This document shows, piece after piece, positions 62,006 through 64,000 of a stretch of DNA of 64,000 nt. The stretch is from Amphiduros pacificus (lineage: Eukaryota > Annelida > Polychaeta > Phyllodocida > Hesionidae): assembly GCA_949316495.1 (NCBI GenBank), contig OX439008.1, positions 41,189,822 through 41,253,821 on the forward strand, read 5' to 3'. How positions within the stretch are numbered: the stretch's first letter is position 1; the number at the start of each line of letters is the position of its first letter. A model generated the notes under the pieces. The model saw nothing but the letters and a program-made list of their open reading frames with translations. It was not told the DNA's origin and searched no databases. The position numbers and the translations under genes are program-made.

Positions 62006-62738
62006 GTCAGTATATCCTCATACTATATAAACAGCGCATGCCTCAAACACAGCTTATACCTTCAGTTCATATAATATCAAATCAAACAGTATTTCAACTA
62101 CAGATTTATAATTCTTCTAATGTCATTTCCTGGGTTCAATAAAATAAAACAGAGTAAAAACAATATAATGTTTAGGTCTATATCCTTTCAGTGCCTTGAA
62201 AGTCATGGAAGTTTATCCACAGTTTCGATATAATTATCCATAAATAATAGATACACATCTTTGATGTAATTTTGAAAAATGATTTAGCTTTTAATGTTCC
62301 ATCATTAAATTTTCATCTTATTTATCACAGTGAGGCAATATCCTCGGGCCAGTGACCCAATTTACAAGATTCCTCGGTTTGTTTTCAAAATTGATACTAC
62401 ATTTGTATTCAGAATTGATATTTTAAAATGAATACTAAATTTTATAAATTGACGTTTTGTATGTCGGTCTTTTAAAATATTCAATGTTGAGTCTTAAATC
62501 GAACATGTTGAGAAATATGCTTTTATAACCATAAAAACAAACGTCGTGCTTAGATATATCCCCTTTGTAACTTTATAGCATTGTTGATGCCTGTAGTTAA
62601 AAGTGTCATGTCGGTCTTTACCTTTAAGTGTATTTACAACGGTTCCATTAGCAGGGTGGGAGCACTTTGAACTGTGCTGAACTAAAATCTCAACCATACC
62701 GTACATTTCACGCTATTCCAGACGCTCGTAACTTTATG
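62006..62738 (+). other. Start of intron 2, no feature recognised
   Basis: AT-rich sequence following the exon 2 donor. No next exon with the expected beta-strand motif was found. Confidence 0.45.
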
Positions 62739-63374
62739 CCTCAGTCACATTTGCACCGGGCGCCGGCCGGGATGTAAACATCGGCCGACTTCACAATCTG
62801 CCGGGCGCCGGGGAGTTTATCAGCAACAAACTGAGAGATGCCGTAGCTGTGGTCACATTATTTAAGGGCACCGCACGGCACGTGCAAGATTGAATAGCAC
62901 AGACGTCTGTAGGATGTCCTACAGACGTCTTGGTCTTTGATAGACGTCTGTAGGATATCCTAAAGACATCTGTATCATTTGACAGACGTCTGAAGGACAT
63001 CTTAAAGACGTCTATGTGACATCGTAGGGAGCCCGTTAGATCATCTGTCTATGGCCTGTGAATACATGAAATAAAAAAAATCCTATTTTCAACGCACGAT
63101 GCCACCGGCAACCCTAAGATAATCTGCCGATGTGCTTGTGGGACACTGCCGGGACCCTTTAAGATGATATTTGCTGATAAGACATCGGGGAAATGCCGGC
63201 AACTTTTATGTTGCAGCTAAAAGTTCCCGATGACCCGCCCGACGTCTTAAAGATACCCAATTGTGGCCGATGATCTCCCGGTGCCCGCACGGCAATCTGA
63301 ACTGCCGGCCGATTTTGTAAAAAATACCCATCGGCCGGGCATCTTAAGTGAAATCGGCACAAATGTGACTGAGG
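62739..63374. mobile_element. Non-autonomous DNA element (MITE-like) with terminal inverted repeats
   Basis: The ends are a perfect 15-bp inverted repeat: CCTCAGTCACATTTG (62,739-62,753) and CAAATGTGACTGAGG (63,360-63,374). Similarity continues inward with mismatches for about 70 bp (ATCGGCCG..TTCA..TTGCCG or TCTGCCG, then CCGGGAG). The element is 636 bp, much GC-richer than its flanks, and encodes no transposase. Its centre holds three palindromic units (62,901-63,013). A target-site duplication could not be fixed with confidence, so the superfamily is unknown. Confidence 0.7.
62901..63013. repeat. Three tandem palindromic units (41-42 bp period)
   Basis: Unit 1 is a 30-bp palindrome at 62,901-62,930: arms AGACGTCTGTAGGA and TCCTACAGACGTCT around TG. 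Units 2 (from 62,942) and 3 (from 62,984) are the same with a few mismatches (GGATATCC and GGACATCT centres). All contain GACGTC. They lie in the middle of the TIR-bearing element. Confidence 0.85.
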
Positions 63375-64000
63375 TATTAGCTGACACTTTAATCGCAGCC
63401 AATCCGAGTGAAATCTTAGCAATGCTGTAAAGGTAAACGATAGTTAGATTGAAAAAGTTCTTTTTTCGATCTTTATACGTCAACTGTCAAATCTAAATTC
63501 TCAGAGAAACATAAGTTACATATAATAGTATATGGTCATCTGGAACTGAATATAATGAGTTTAATTCTAACATAGAAAGATGCCTCAGTTTAAGACGAGG
63601 AGCAATTCAGAGGCGGGGGCACAAAAATTACCCCAAAACGTTAAGATATACTGTAAAAGTTACTCCAGCATGATCCACACATTGTTACACATTCAACTAT
63701 AACGCCGTTTGTTTAATTTGTTATGATTGATTTTGATGCGATTTATATGACATTTGCAAGAAGTGAAGAATCATCCAGATTTGTTCAGAATTGGTGTAAG
63801 GATTGATTTTGAACAAAACGTTTATGTCATATCACTCGTCTTGGCCGCATTAACAGTCCGGTTCAGTTCAGAGCTCTCCCACCCCTGATAGAGAAGCTAT
63901 TTTATCAATGTCAAAGCAGAGTATCGCCGATTATAATGGTACATCATACAGGCTTTAAGATCTGACATTTATATCTCGGTTTACATTACGATTTGATGTG
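63375..64000. other. Unassigned right end of the window
   Basis: AT-rich sequence, presumably still inside intron 2 of the receptor gene. Nothing recognised. Confidence 0.4.

Noticed and set aside
62339-62390. Third exon of the receptor gene after CACAG at 62,330
   Set aside because: In the required phase the sequence does not give the expected beta-strand motif of Cys-loop receptors, and no donor follows.

Overview
The window is animal nuclear DNA, probably from a marine invertebrate and most likely a mollusc. The case rests on a tRNA-derived SINE with the A-rich tail typical of molluscan SINEs, a CR1-type LINE remnant, long (TA)n tracts, AT-rich flanks, and two intron-separated exons of a Cys-loop ligand-gated ion channel. 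There is no operon structure and no bacterial or viral gene. The species assignment is inference.

Layout. A 75-bp minisatellite of about 38 units fills 241-3107. From 3.1 to 24.4 kb the DNA is AT-rich and mostly non-coding. It carries a broken LINE next to a SINE (8.3-9.3 kb), two small dispersed repeat families, a cluster of SINE pieces, (TA)n and a hairpin-forming 29-bp satellite (13.1-14.2 kb), and a degenerate 44-52-bp array near 11.1 kb. From 24,371 to 49,109 lies one giant tandem array of a 63-bp unit, roughly 390-400 copies. It contains recent segmental duplications: two adjacent copies of 2,766 bp differing at one noticed base, and two adjacent copies of 2,501 bp with no difference noticed. 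Because 63 and 75 are multiples of three and the units lack stops in some frames, both arrays produce very long open frames that are almost certainly not genes.

The only host gene I can support starts 1.6 kb after the giant array, on the + strand. Exon 1 (50,708-50,796) encodes a signal peptide and ends at a GTAAGT donor. Exon 2 (61,920-62,005) lies beyond an 11.1-kb intron and encodes the N-terminal helix region of an anion-channel-type Cys-loop receptor (glycine/GABA/glutamate-gated group), with the conserved GYDR..RPG stretch. The phases fit (2, then 1), and the rest of the gene lies beyond the window. The intron is full of repeats: an 11-bp array, 35-bp and 41-bp minisatellites, three (TA)n tracts and two copies of a dispersed repeat attached to (TA)n. 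Downstream of exon 2 is a GC-rich 636-bp element with terminal inverted repeats and an internal series of palindromes.

The most unusual content is the giant 63-bp array upstream of a neurotransmitter-receptor gene, with its nested recent duplications and its many copies of a DR0-like nuclear-receptor half-site pair.
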